This document shows, piece by piece, positions 12,088 through 21,707 of a DNA stretch of 64,000 nucleotides. The position numbers and the translations under genes were made by a program. The stretch's first letter is position 1, and the number at the start of each line of letters is the position of its first letter. The notes beneath the pieces are model-generated. The model was not told where the DNA came from. It made no database searches and worked only from the letters and a program-made list of their open reading frames with translations. The stretch is taken from NCBI GenBank assembly GCA_027919835.1, contig JANVFP010000054.1:1-64000 (forward strand). Reading direction: 5' to 3'. The DNA is from Lentinula raphanica (lineage: Eukaryota; Basidiomycota; Agaricomycetes; Agaricales; Omphalotaceae).

Positions 12088-13885
12088 ATGACGGACAAAG
12101 ATTTTGTACGTGTGCACTACGTATGCTTTGGAGAGGTTTCTGACGAGTCAGTTTCGTCTTTGTCGATATTTTGCAAACAGGACCTCGATAGGGTGTTGAA
12201 GCAAGAACAGGTGAGATTGTTTTCATTACATAATGCATCGACAGCCCGCTCATCGGAGTCATCGGTTAGTACAAGGAACGTATACGTGACCTTGAAAGCC
12301 AGGTTCAAAACCTCACTGAAGAAGTTGAACAGTTAACGGTATGATGACGGTTCGTCTTCTCAGATCCGTCTTCTCCTTATGTTTTTGCAGTACTTTGAAT
12401 CCGCGGGCCTTCAAAAGGCCAAGGATGAAGCTGATCGACTTCACAAAACCACGATTACTCTTGAGGCTGAAATCTCTCGTCTCGAGAAGCTCAATGAGAG
12501 GCTGAGCTCGAAATTATCCGAGTTCAAGGTCAATCACTCGTCCGTCTATCCTTTTTCTATGCTCACCAGGCCACGGTCAGGCGAAACGCAAAAACACCAC
12601 AACATTCGGCGTAATGACGGAGATCCCACATCCTATCTCGGTGAGCCACTTCAATTTGTTGTACACTCGTTGCCAAACTGGTTGTACATAGTTGGATAAC
12701 GACGGTCCTTGTCACGCGTCGGAGGTTCCAAATGAATTCACCAGGACTACATTGCAAGGACATTCGTCGCGTGATGTCCTCGTCTTCAACGGGAATGGCC
12801 TCGACTTCGAAGAACATAGCACCGTGAGTGATGATCTCGAGGTCCAGGAAAATTGTATTGAGACCTTTCTTCTTTCAGATACCCACCATCGTTCCTTCGT
12901 TGTCGCACAATGTAACGTCATAATCTAACGCTGGCTCATTTCCCTCAATTGAACTGCTTCCCCTCAGCCGTTGACTGTCACAGAAGGACATGACAATGTG
13001 AGCAATATATCGATCGGTTGTGAATCTGTCTGATAGGATTAAAGGACTCCATGGCACGATCTTATCCGAATGATAAACAAAATCAGACTACTGCAAGTTC
13101 GATTATAGACGGGGAAGGCGGTGATGTAAGCCTGATCTCCGAGTCCTACGCGCTCTTAGCAGATAGCTAAGCAAATGTTTGCAGGGCGTTTTGAAAACAG
13201 TTCCTCCGAGCGATCCTGCGTCTGCTGAACACCCTGTAGGTGTCCCCCTTTGTCGACCGATATTTGGCACTAAGGTTATATTGCAAAGGCTGTCGAAGTT
13301 GTTGTGGCTGCCATCGAATATCCTGCAGATGCTGCGACTAACAAGCAGGCTATGTCTTGGCTTCCAAAGGCGTTTGACTATGTGAATGTTGATCTGGGTC
13401 CAGATTTCGCAAACCTGGTTTCTTCTTGGATCGAACTTGAACGGTCAAGTCAATGGAAGACAGATGGACAAGTGCGGCTTCCCTCCACAAATCGCCCGCC
13501 TCTCCTATCCGAGTGGGTCCACAAAAAGCGATACAATTCAAGTCGAAACGAACCAAACCTCATGGAGCAATGTGGAGAGGACTTCGCTCTGAACGTGAAG
13601 AACTGGTGGACTTCTCTGCAGCCAGAATGGAAACGAGGAATGGAGGGGGGAAAAGTAAACACAGTCTCACCAGAATTGGTTACGAGTCGCAAAGAATGGG
13701 AGAATCTCGACAAATACGGAATTAATGGTTGGTTCAGCGTTCTGGTGTGCTTGAAATGGTGGGGGATGAATTTACAAGGCCAGGTCACGGAGGTGAAGGC
13801 CCAACGCATGCCCGAATGGTTGAAAATGGTTAACGAAGTACAGGATGCGATGAAGGCTCTGATCGAATATCGTACTCGCTCGTAA
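12088..13885 (+). CDS. Coiled-coil protein with agaric-specific C-terminal module
   Basis: Eleven exons: 12088-12105, 12181-12210, 12270-12338, 12391-12528, 12581-12640, 12692-12823, 12879-12911, 12969-12998, 13045-13125, 13185-13235 and 13289-13885. They give about 412 residues, and every intron falls in phase 0. Residues about 7-85 are a coiled coil (YKERIRDLESQVQNLTEEVEQL, KAKDEADRLHKT, ISRLEKLNERLSSKL). A variable acidic and low-complexity linker follows. The C-terminal 200 residues hold a tryptophan-rich module (SWLPKAFDYVNVDLG, WWTSLQPEWKRG, NGWFSVLVCLKWWG) that I associate with lineage-specific agaric hypothetical proteins. No catalytic signature is visible. The small exons 5 and 7-10 are the least certain. 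The same all-phase-0 architecture recurs in the neighbouring genes. Confidence 0.6.
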
Positions 13886-14054
13886 TGCTCCTTGATTATT
13901 TTGATGTCAACTCAGTTTTCTATGACTCACAAAGCTTGTTCAGACGAGACTTGCTTTCGCGATGAGCTTTCTTCCTGAGGTTTAACATACCAATGCCATC
14001 CACTTGCAGTAGTAGTACCAACGTAGTACTAGACGCTACTAGACGTGTTATTCT
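13886..14054. other. Short 3' flank
   Basis: Downstream flank of the coiled-coil gene. It contains short repeated tagtac/ctagacg words (about 14010-14050). Nothing else is supported. Confidence 0.3.
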
Positions 14055-14195
14055 ATTGTGAATGTGAATAAACTTCTATTTTAGGTGTAAAAACGATGCG
14101 CGTGCGACCTTATCATTGGCCGTTCGTCATGGAGACAATTTTATGCATCCTTGCTTGAAACATCCATCTCCCTGGATTGGGCGAACAAGAATGCT
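14055..14195. mobile_element. Solo arm of the fold-back element (degenerate)
   Basis: The stretch aligns with the right arm of the perfect palindrome at 28903-29060: aaacttctattttaggtgta, gtgcgaccttatcattgg, gagacaattttatgcatcc and catccatctccctgg in the same order. No inverted left arm is visible upstream. This is an old one-armed remnant of the same family. Confidence 0.5.
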
Positions 14196-14880
14196 CAGCG
14201 TAATCAGGTATGAAGTTCCACTTCAACCACTTAAGTACTCTTCACGTCATACTGATGAAGCACACACTCAGAATGGTGACCAGCAGTCAATATGACGAAG
14301 AATTCCCAACGTCGACTGGTTTGATTAAAATTCTGCGGTTTTGAGGTTGAGGATAGTATGCACGGTACGTCGTTGAAAAGATTCCACAATTTCTGTTAGC
14401 TAATCTCATTGACGATCGCTCAGAACTTTCCTCCCATCTGACTTATCCAATGTCGGAATTCCGAGACTTCAAGGTTTCAGATTTATCTTCTTCCTCGTCT
14501 TGTTTAACTTGGACACTCCACGCCGAAGATTTCTATGTCAACTTTTCCGGAAACTCCTCCGACCGGATGTCGTCGATGAACGCCCGAGTCGAATATAGTT
14601 CCAAAGACAAGACTGGCTCTTCCCTGGGAAGTCAAATGCGTTATTTTTCCTCTACCTTCTGGCCACACAGAAAGCATTACTATATTCAGCATAATCATAA
14701 TCTCCGTGGTTTGACATAACATGGAGAACGTTTGCGCTCTTCGGCCGACGAACTCTCGATGCGATTTCCACTTGGGGTATACATGCCGCTTGAATGGCGA
14801 TTATCAAATCCCTTTGTTCGACGGACTTCAAAAGCCTTTAGTATCGCCTCTCGTAGGACGTGTCCTTCTTTTCTGTTCAG
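14196..14880. other. Intergenic stretch with a weak ORF
   Basis: About 690 bases. An 89-codon plus-strand ORF (14450-14719) is serine-rich, starts MSEFRDFKVSDL and has no recognisable domain or splice partner. It could be a small gene or chance. Nothing else is supported. Confidence 0.3.
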
Positions 14881-14890
14881 TATATATATA
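14881..14890 (+). promoter_or_regulatory. TATA-like run upstream of the 14926 gene
   Basis: Five TA repeats lie 36-45 bases upstream of the ATG at 14926. The position would allow only a very short 5' UTR, so it is a candidate rather than a proven TATA box. Confidence 0.4.
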
Positions 14891-14925
14891 CCCCGAGGGT
14901 ACCACTTGCACGATTCGTTTCTCTC

Positions 14926-15679
14926 ATGAACCCGAAGCACCCATACGACCGTATCGAACTGCGCTCTCCCAGCAAACCAATTTCCCTTGATCGTCGGCTT
15001 CTTCGTTCTCCCGGCGCCATCAGAACACCTCGAGCAGCTCAGCAGGCGATTCATCGATCTTCTCCTTACCACCGTGATCGTCGGTCATTGTCTCCTGACC
15101 CCAAATTTCTTTCGACTTCATCCGCCCCACTCACTGGGCAATCCGAACGCGGAACTAATGCCACGGATGCGCGATCTGGCATACCTCCCTCTCTAAGTCG
15201 CAAATCAGTCAGATTTGCAGAGGTTCAGAGGCATACGTCAAATCCCCTGGATGATGCGCGGGTAGAGGACGACAAGATTCCAAAACCTCCAGGTGAAGTA
15301 GGGCAGCCTAGTAAAGGAGGATACAATCTTCGCATCAGACTAGAATGGTCAGATAGCAGATTTGACGAAGTCGAGGTATGCACTTCTGTCCGACTTGCCC
15401 TATTTCAAGACGCTGATGGTTTGCTATAGACATTCATTAACACCACAGTCGAGAAGAAGCTGGATCGCGGACGCTCTTTTGACAAGCAAAGTCTCTCAAA
15501 GGTTCATGAGGTGCAAAAAATGGTGTGTCATAATCCTTACCCAACACCACGAATTCTGATTATATCAATAGGCGTTGAAGAAATATCCTTTCCTTAATGA
15601 GTATCACCGCATCTGGGTAATCGACGACTTCATCAAATGCCATTTGAAGCGTTGGAATGATTCCTCTTCCCAAGACTGA
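14926..15679 (+). CDS. Basic disordered protein with helical C-terminal module, unknown function
   Basis: Exons 14926-15375, 15430-15522 and 15572-15679 give 216 residues; both introns are in phase 0 (54 and 49 nt). The N-terminal 120 residues are rich in R, S and P (RSPSKPISLDRRLLRSPG, HRDRRSLSPDPKF) and look disordered. The C-terminal half is ordered: YNLRIRLEWSDSRFDEVE, INTTVEKKLDRGRSF, VQKMALKKYPFLNEYHRIWV and DDFIKCHLKRW. The last block resembles C-terminal helices of uncharacterised mushroom proteins in which a lysine/tyrosine-rich helix precedes a tryptophan. No enzymatic motif is seen. It lies in line with the 12.1 and 16.0 kb genes and shares their intron-phase habit. Confidence 0.6.
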
Positions 15680-16049
15680 AGAGAACTTCTCGAGGAGACT
15701 TGTCTTCATAGAAGCGTAGTATTGTGCGGTACATGAATTATAGCGAGATGATAGAGACGGACTTACATTTATACTAATTACTACCGGCTTACGAGGGTGG
15801 TTATTGAAAACGTGCTACATATCGATTATGCCGCTTCACCATAAGTAGGATCCACTCTAATTATGAGGTTGACGCTTGAGTACACGCAAACCAGAAGACT
15901 AAAGAGCAGGAGATGTTAGATGTGTGGTCGGGACTCGGATCTGGGAATTTTCCTTCCGAAATCACGTGGTGCGTGATTTTCATCATGCCGAACTTTTGTT
16001 GATTCCTGGGTTGACCAAACCACGACAGACTACAGTAGTTTTCGCTCTC
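15680..16049. other. Intergenic stretch
   Basis: About 370 bases between two same-strand genes. Only short ORFs; nothing supported. Confidence 0.4.
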
Positions 16050-17445
16050 ATGCAAAGCAATATTAGCCCTAGCCAACGGCCATCTTCTTTCAGACCCAAT
16101 CAACATTTCACTCTTTCCGAGCTGCGGAAATTGATGCCAATCACGGATCTCGAGTTTGAGGCTTTCAAGGCGAGTCGTTTTAGAATCTTGTCAACCTGAG
16201 GTGTATGAACCAACAATGAATCTACTAGAATCTTGTGAGACGCTTTGCGCGCGAGTTCGATCTCGACAAACATCAATTACATCATGAACAGGATAGAAAC
16301 AAGTGGGAGGTGTTCGCTACAAAGGTGACTAATCATCTGAACCTCGCGGTTGTGATACACCATCTCACTCACTGTTACCTTCCAGATCATCGAAGACCAG
16401 CGCACATTGAATGTTCTAGTTGATCGCTGGGCTATCGAGACATACTTTGACATATGGGTTGGATTCAACAAAAAGCATCTCCGCTTCAATTTGAAGAACG
16501 CTTTACCCATCACTCCTGCTCACGTTGGAACACAAGCCGGTGGACGCGTAAGTTATCACTTCCGCGTCAGAATGATTCGGCATCCAACAATCCACAGAAA
16601 TATATCGGAAGAAAGCCTCCACCTCTACGTTCGATCAAAAAATCGCAATCCGATTCTGGATCTCTCCTTCTAAAGGTAATTGAGAGAATCTTCCGTTATA
16701 TAGTTAGCCCTGAGACCGGCTGTTTTCCAGGAATCTCAGTCATACTCTCAAAGAAATTCTGGCATCGTATCTCAACCCTGCCTCGTTCGTCCAGAAACCC
16801 CGAAGTTTGATTCTCGACGTCTCTACGCACTTCTTGAAAAAGCATGTGTTGATGAAGGCGCGATTCTTAATTTGGGAATTTGCAATGATCTTGACCTTGA
16901 TACCCTTGCGTTACTTGACCCCAAGGAAGTCAATGAGCTCTTTGATCTCACTGAGTTGACCCCTTTTGAAAGGGCATCTTTTGGAAGTGCGCTGAGGAAG
17001 CACGGAGTAAGTCTGCTTACTCATGGTGTTTCGTCTTGAGTGTTGATCATCCTTTCCACAGAAGAGATACCATCTCAAACAGGGAGTGACGGTAGGAACA
17101 TCGTGCATTGTGACTATTTGAATCGAGTTCACTAACCCAACTTCTTCACAGGTATCTGAAATCCAACGGTACTTGGCGAAGCTTTACACCTGCCAAGAAC
17201 GAAACAATGTCTACACGCCGCAGGAATTGCCTTCTCTCCTTTCCAGGCGCTTCAATGAGCTCCACATAGAGCATTTGATACCTGCAGCGATAAGTCTGGG
17301 TGTAATATCCGATGCACAGTTCAAGTGTGTGCAGAATTTGGATAGTACCGCGCTTGTGGACATGATCTTCGACCAGTCTAGAGTGCAGCTGTCGCCTTTT
17401 CAAAAGGTTGTACTGCGATGGGCATTTGATGGAAGGCATCAATGA
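16050..17445 (+). CDS. Seven-exon protein with SAM-like helical domain, unknown function
   Basis: Exons 16050-16169, 16229-16324, 16386-16523, 16571-16675, 16731-17006, 17062-17091 and 17152-17445 give 352 residues, with all introns in phase 0. The first intron needs a GC donor (gcgagt at 16170), and the fourth exon start depends on a weak donor at 16524. The N-terminal part has helices around LSELRKLMPITDLEFEAFK and LVRRFAREFDLDKHQL. A basic serine-rich linker follows. Then comes a helical, SAM/death-fold-like stretch (LYALLEKACVDEGAIL, LALLDPKEVNELFDLTELT, FERASFGSALRKHG) and a long helical tail ending FDGRHQ. I do not recognise a named family. It may be a protein-interaction factor of an agaric-specific family. 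Confidence 0.55.
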
Positions 17446-18058
17446 CTACTCCAATATCTATCAGTTGCTATTTTCTCCCGAATCAGCTATCCGTCTCAAC
17501 TAGCTACATTGTAGCATGTATTGTATGTACTGATTTCCGTCTCGTTCCTAAAAGCGTAGCGTACATTTTGGCGGGTCAAGCGCTAGTACTAAGCGCCCTA
17601 CTCAATGATACTTGTGTTGTAGTCGTCATTCAAAGTTCTAACACAGTGATCAATTCCATCTTCTAACCTCTGCGTTGCTATACTATACCTACATTCTCCT
17701 GGCCTTTGGGCAACATCTGTTTCTATAATACGACGACGACTTCGACAGTGATATTACAACTGTTGTAAACTGAGCATCTCGATCACGGGATCTCTTTGTA
17801 CATGAGCCACTCCTGAACAAAGAGAATCCGACCTTTATAAGATTTCAAGTATCCTCTTTCAAACTAGAACTACTTCTTGAACTCTTCCACTCATCTGCCT
17901 CTTGTCGTACAACATCCTCCTTAATACTTTAGCTCAGTGAGTGAAACATCTTCATCTCGTTACTACTAAGCTCAATTCGTTCGTAGTCATCATCAAGTGA
18001 GTGATTGCCACTCATACCTAATATCAGCACCGATTCTAGGTATTCACACACACTATAG
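17446..18058. other. Intergenic stretch upstream of the RING gene
   Basis: About 610 bases without a supported gene. The last 100 bases are the 5' flank of the first RING-gene copy. Confidence 0.4.
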
Positions 18059-18420
18059 ATGGCACCTATCAATAGTACTTCTCGGATCGCCGCCGCACGC
18101 GATTTTGCGAATATGCCTCCATATGCTCCTATCAAAACACCTGCCAGAGTTCAAAGTAACGAACATCGTGACCATTCGCGTTCGGCTGGCTCTTCTCAAT
18201 TTGCTGGGAACTCTACCCAGATGCCGGGGCGCGCAGCGGATGATGAGAATGACGATGTGATCTGGCTTGAGAAGGTATTTGATTCCGTATGTTGTGTTGA
18301 AACCACGCCACCTAATCACACTTACAGGCTCCCGTACTCAGCAAGGAAGAGATTCTCGAGATTCAAATTCGCAACATCAGGAAAAACACTCTAGGCCTAG
18401 GCAACTATGAGTATCTTTGA
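18059..18420 (+). pseudogene. Truncated first copy of the RING-finger gene
   Basis: Exon 1 (18059-18274) encodes 72 residues ending ENDDVIWLEK. After an intron (18275-18327) the frame continues APVLSKEEILEIQIRNIRKN and then runs into inserted DNA, meeting TGA at 18418-18420. The same exon boundary and the same APVLSKE start recur in the complete copy at 19433-20198. So this is the true 5' end (start, promoter) of a RING gene whose RING-coding exons now lie 1.5 kb away, beyond a repeat-rich insertion. Any transcript from here would make only a disordered, acidic 5' fragment. Confidence 0.65.
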
Positions 18421-18600
18421 GGCTCTCTAGAGGGCCTACATGCTTAGGAGAGCTAGAAAGCACTGAGGAAAATGGGCATTTCTTAGGCAACCTCAAAGGA
18501 ATATACTTTGATCTGAGAGCACCTCAAGAAATGGCCAATTCCTAGGGACTCTGAAAGTACCTCAATGGCCTAGGTTGCCCAGGTAACTCAGGTCACTAAA

Positions 18601-18690
18601 CTGCTTTGTAATGCTTTGAAGTGCTTTGAGAATCTTTGAGGGTCTTTGAGGATCTTTGAGGATCTTTAAGAGTCTTTGAGAGTCTTTGCA
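18601..18690. repeat. 10-nt tandem array, left arm
   Basis: Nine consecutive 10-base units in exact register with the core CTTTGAG or a one-base variant, such as aatctttgag, ggtctttgag and gatctttgag. Inverted relative to the array at 19171-19290. Confidence 0.85.
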
Positions 18691-19170
18691 GAGCTTTTCA
18701 GCAACTTTTAATATCAAATTAAATGAAGAAAACATCACCCAAATAGGAAATTACATAAGTGTATTGCAGAACTTGCTTAATCTAGAGAATACATGCATCA
18801 AAAACTGCCATTGACAACTTTGACAAGATTTTGTTTCAATGATATATTTGGGCTGCCACCGTGAACCATGTACAATCAAAAAGTTTGTCACATGGTCCAA
18901 ACTTATATATAGCTATATTAACTACATATCTATATGTTGTATATGTTATCATATCTCAATGAAAGACTTTATATATGAGATTTGTAGATTAGATTCTCTA
19001 TATAATTTGATAATTAACTAGTACATTACAAATTCTTGTAATTATATAAGTCTTATGTAATATAATATAATTAGAAATTACATAATACAAGAATATGAAA
19101 TAGAATGTAATGTAAAATAGAAATAAAAGGAATCAATTAATTTTTATTCATATTTTTTGCCACGGAAAGC

Positions 19171-19290
19171 ATCTCAAAGCTCCTCAAAGACACTCAAAGA
19201 TCCTCAAAGACACTCAAAGACACTCAAAGACACTCAAAGATCCTCAAAGACACTCAAAGATTCTCAAAGCACCTCAAAGCACCTCAAAGA
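19171..19290. repeat. 10-nt tandem array, right arm
   Basis: Twelve consecutive 10-base units in exact register, each with CTCAAAG, such as tcctcaaaga and cactcaaaga. The register is never broken over 120 bases. Confidence 0.9.
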
Positions 19291-19432
19291 ATACCCCAGA
19301 ACTTTCAAGTGGCTGAGAGTGCCTAGGATTTGGGGGGTATCTTTGCATGCCTTGGGGGCTCCAAAGCCTTGAAAGGCCCTAGGGGGCTTGAAAGCAGCTT
19401 TTAGTGGCTGAGAGCTCAGTACATTTTTCCTG

Positions 19433-20198
19433 ATGAAAGCTCGGAAAGAACTGAAGGTAAGGCACCCTGAGCGTGGTGGCTCTTCATGTTCGTCTGGATC
19501 GTCTCAATCTATTGCCTCTCCCCAGATGCCAGCGCGGGCAGCGGATGATACGGATGACGATGTGGTTTGGCTTGAGAAGGTATGTGATGCCTCGACTGTT
19601 GAAAATACGGCTTCTAATTACTCATAATAGGCTCCCGTACTCAGCAAGGAACAGGTCTCTGAACTCGAACATCGCAAAACTCGGAAAGAACTGGAAGTGA
19701 GTCACTGCAATATCAATCAATGACACGGTCATGTCTTTCTTATCGACTTTCCTCATAGAATACTAAGAAGCGGTTGCAACAGGCGGAGCAAACTTTGCTG
19801 GAAATTCGTGCAGCTGCTCAAGAACGCACCATGTGCGACCTCTGTTTCGATGTCTATAGTGACCCCCATATGTTAGTGGTATCTTCCTACTATCCGATTA
19901 TCACATTGCTTACGATGTAATTAGCCTTCCCTGTGGTCATGTCTTCTGTGGTGGTTGCATCTCCATACACGCTAAGAAAAGGTCCGGCAATAAGCAGAAC
20001 GGCTTTTGCCCTACTTGTCGCCAGGCTTTTGGTCACTTTACTCCCATTGTCGCGTACAACGTCAAGCGTGACGTTGAGGATATGCAAAAGGATCAAGGGC
20101 TTCACGCCACAGTCTATCGTCGTCTCGATTGGCCTCTAGATTTCAAGGGTCCAGATGCCACTTTTCCGTTTACTCTTGATGCAGAGGAGGACATCTGA
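19433..20198 (+). CDS. RING-finger (C3HC4) protein, 5' end replaced by duplication
   Basis: Exons 19433-19579, 19631-19696, 19759-19871 and 19925-20198. The product starts in sequence derived from the end of the first copy (MKARKELK) and runs into a second copy of the acidic N-terminal region (RAADDTDDDVVWLEK). It continues APVLSKEQVSELEHRK and a short coiled coil (KKRLQQAEQTLLEIRAAAQE). A full RING follows: MCDLC, then LPCGHVFCGGC and CPTC. RING fingers of this C3HC4 type recruit E2 enzymes as ubiquitin ligases. The tail after the RING is about 55 residues (YNVKRDVEDMQK, ending AEEDI). The ORF is open, but the original start is in the truncated copy at 18059, so expression depends on a new promoter or on splicing over the insertion. 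Confidence 0.7.
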
Positions 20199-21707
20199 TA
20201 GAAATAACTACGGTCTTGTTTTTCACTTGTACCCCTTGTTGAACGCTGTGCGAAGGATGCTCCCGACACTAGTTCGTAGGGCCATCATCGTTCCATTCAT
20301 TCTACTCACCCCTTGATTCCTTTCTACTTGCACACATTTTCTGTAATTCTATAACTATGTTGGACTATGTCTGGTCAACGGTTCACCTTGTTTATTCTCC
20401 CTCTTTTCTATGGTTCCTTTTTGCTACCACGTATGCTGAGTCGTACTTCACTTCTTTAATTATTCGACCTATGACTGACTTGCAGTATAGAATCACTTGC
20501 CTATCGTATCGTATTGTAGTCATACTGTCAATTTTATCTATAGATTTGGTTTCTATGGCTGCAGTTATCTGCTTTTAGTCGACACGGCCGCGAGCCTTAC
20601 GGAAGACGGACAAGAAGCTGAACCTATCATTCACTGACTTGTTTAGCCGCAGTAGGTCAAGAGGATGAACTCGCTCACTCATTCCCTGGTCAGCGGAGGA
20701 TCTGCCCGGTTTAGATGAATTAAACATTCCCAACTAACAAGAACCCCCCATCTCGATGGATAAAGGTCGGAACATTTCAACATATAAGGAACGCGAGGGA
20801 ACGCGTAAGGAAGAATGGTAAGGTCCTGTGTCGCGCATCGAGTACAGCTTCCCTCGAATCACGACAACTCTACAGACCTCTCGGACTGAGCAACTAACGC
20901 GACCTGCCCAAGGACACTTGGTTCTGTCCTGGGTTGAGGGTTAAGTACAAAGGCTGTAGCAAGACGTACAGACCAGTGCAGAACTCAGGGCAAAGTAAAA
21001 GTCTCGCGATGCTTCGTAGATTTTGTCGAAAAGTATCGGACTAGCAAGAAAATCAGCTATCTACCGCATATCTGCTCATACTGGGCACTAGTTACCCCAG
21101 GTTACCCCTCCGTAAAGGTCGAGACCCACTTTTTCACCGCGTTGTTTTTCCTTCGGGATTGTTAAGAGATTTTTTCCTGAATCATTGATGCCATGATTCA
21201 TGAGGACAGCCTGCACGGTGATCGTAGTAGTATCGCCGTTTCACAGCTATGCTGAGCGTAGAAGAGATCGTTAGCCAGAAGAACCACATCGAATAGAAGA
21301 AACCTCACGGAGAACAAGGGTCATCGTTTTTCGTAGATTCGGCCACATAAGCCCCGGTCCTGAGATTTCGAGTTGTACCATACCGGGCGAGGCAGAGGAA
21401 AAAGGGAAATCTTCCCTCAATATCACCTGGCAATGGGTGAGTTCTAAGCCTACTAGAAACAAAGAACGTTCAATGTCTCACGCAGAAGCGGTTATCGGCG
21501 GGCGTAGCTCAAACGATGAATGCAAGGCGACTAAACTGAATATCACACAGATAGAAGGTCAAACAGCGATGTGCTTTCTTATAGTATTACAGATCCACGA
21601 GGAAACATTCTACGAAACAATTCATAGTAGTTCGATTACACCTGAAACGCCAAAATGATTAGCTCGTCTGGTATTCTCTACGCCCTGGAATTTCCTGATA
21701 CTTCTTC
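20199..21707. other. Long gene-poor stretch
   Basis: About 1.5 kb. The first 380 bases are the RING-gene 3' region. A minus-strand 63-codon ORF at 21271-21462 (containing GPGLMWPNLRKTMTLVLRE) looks protein-like but has no partner exon that I can find. It may be a relic. Nothing else is supported. Confidence 0.4.

Larger units (their letters stand above)
18395..19432. mobile_element. Insertion element with inverted 10-nt-period arrays and AT-rich core
   Basis: About 1 kb inserted in exon 2 of the first RING-gene copy. The continuation of the exon (gctcggaaagaactgaag) reappears at 19439. The left part holds nine 10-nt units built on CTTTGAG (18601-18690). The right part holds twelve units built on CTCAAAG (19171-19290), so the two arrays are inverted relative to each other. 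Between them lies about 480 bases that become strongly AT-rich (about 18840-19150). No ORF of note is present. The ends are approximate; a three-base CTC flanks both proposed junctions and could be a target-site duplication. It is probably a non-autonomous DNA element of unknown class. Confidence 0.55.

Noticed and set aside
21271..21462. 63-codon minus ORF with GPGLMWPNLRKTMTLVLRE
   Set aside because: Looks protein-like, but no adjacent exon or named family could be assigned; kept only as a note in the gene-poor stretch.
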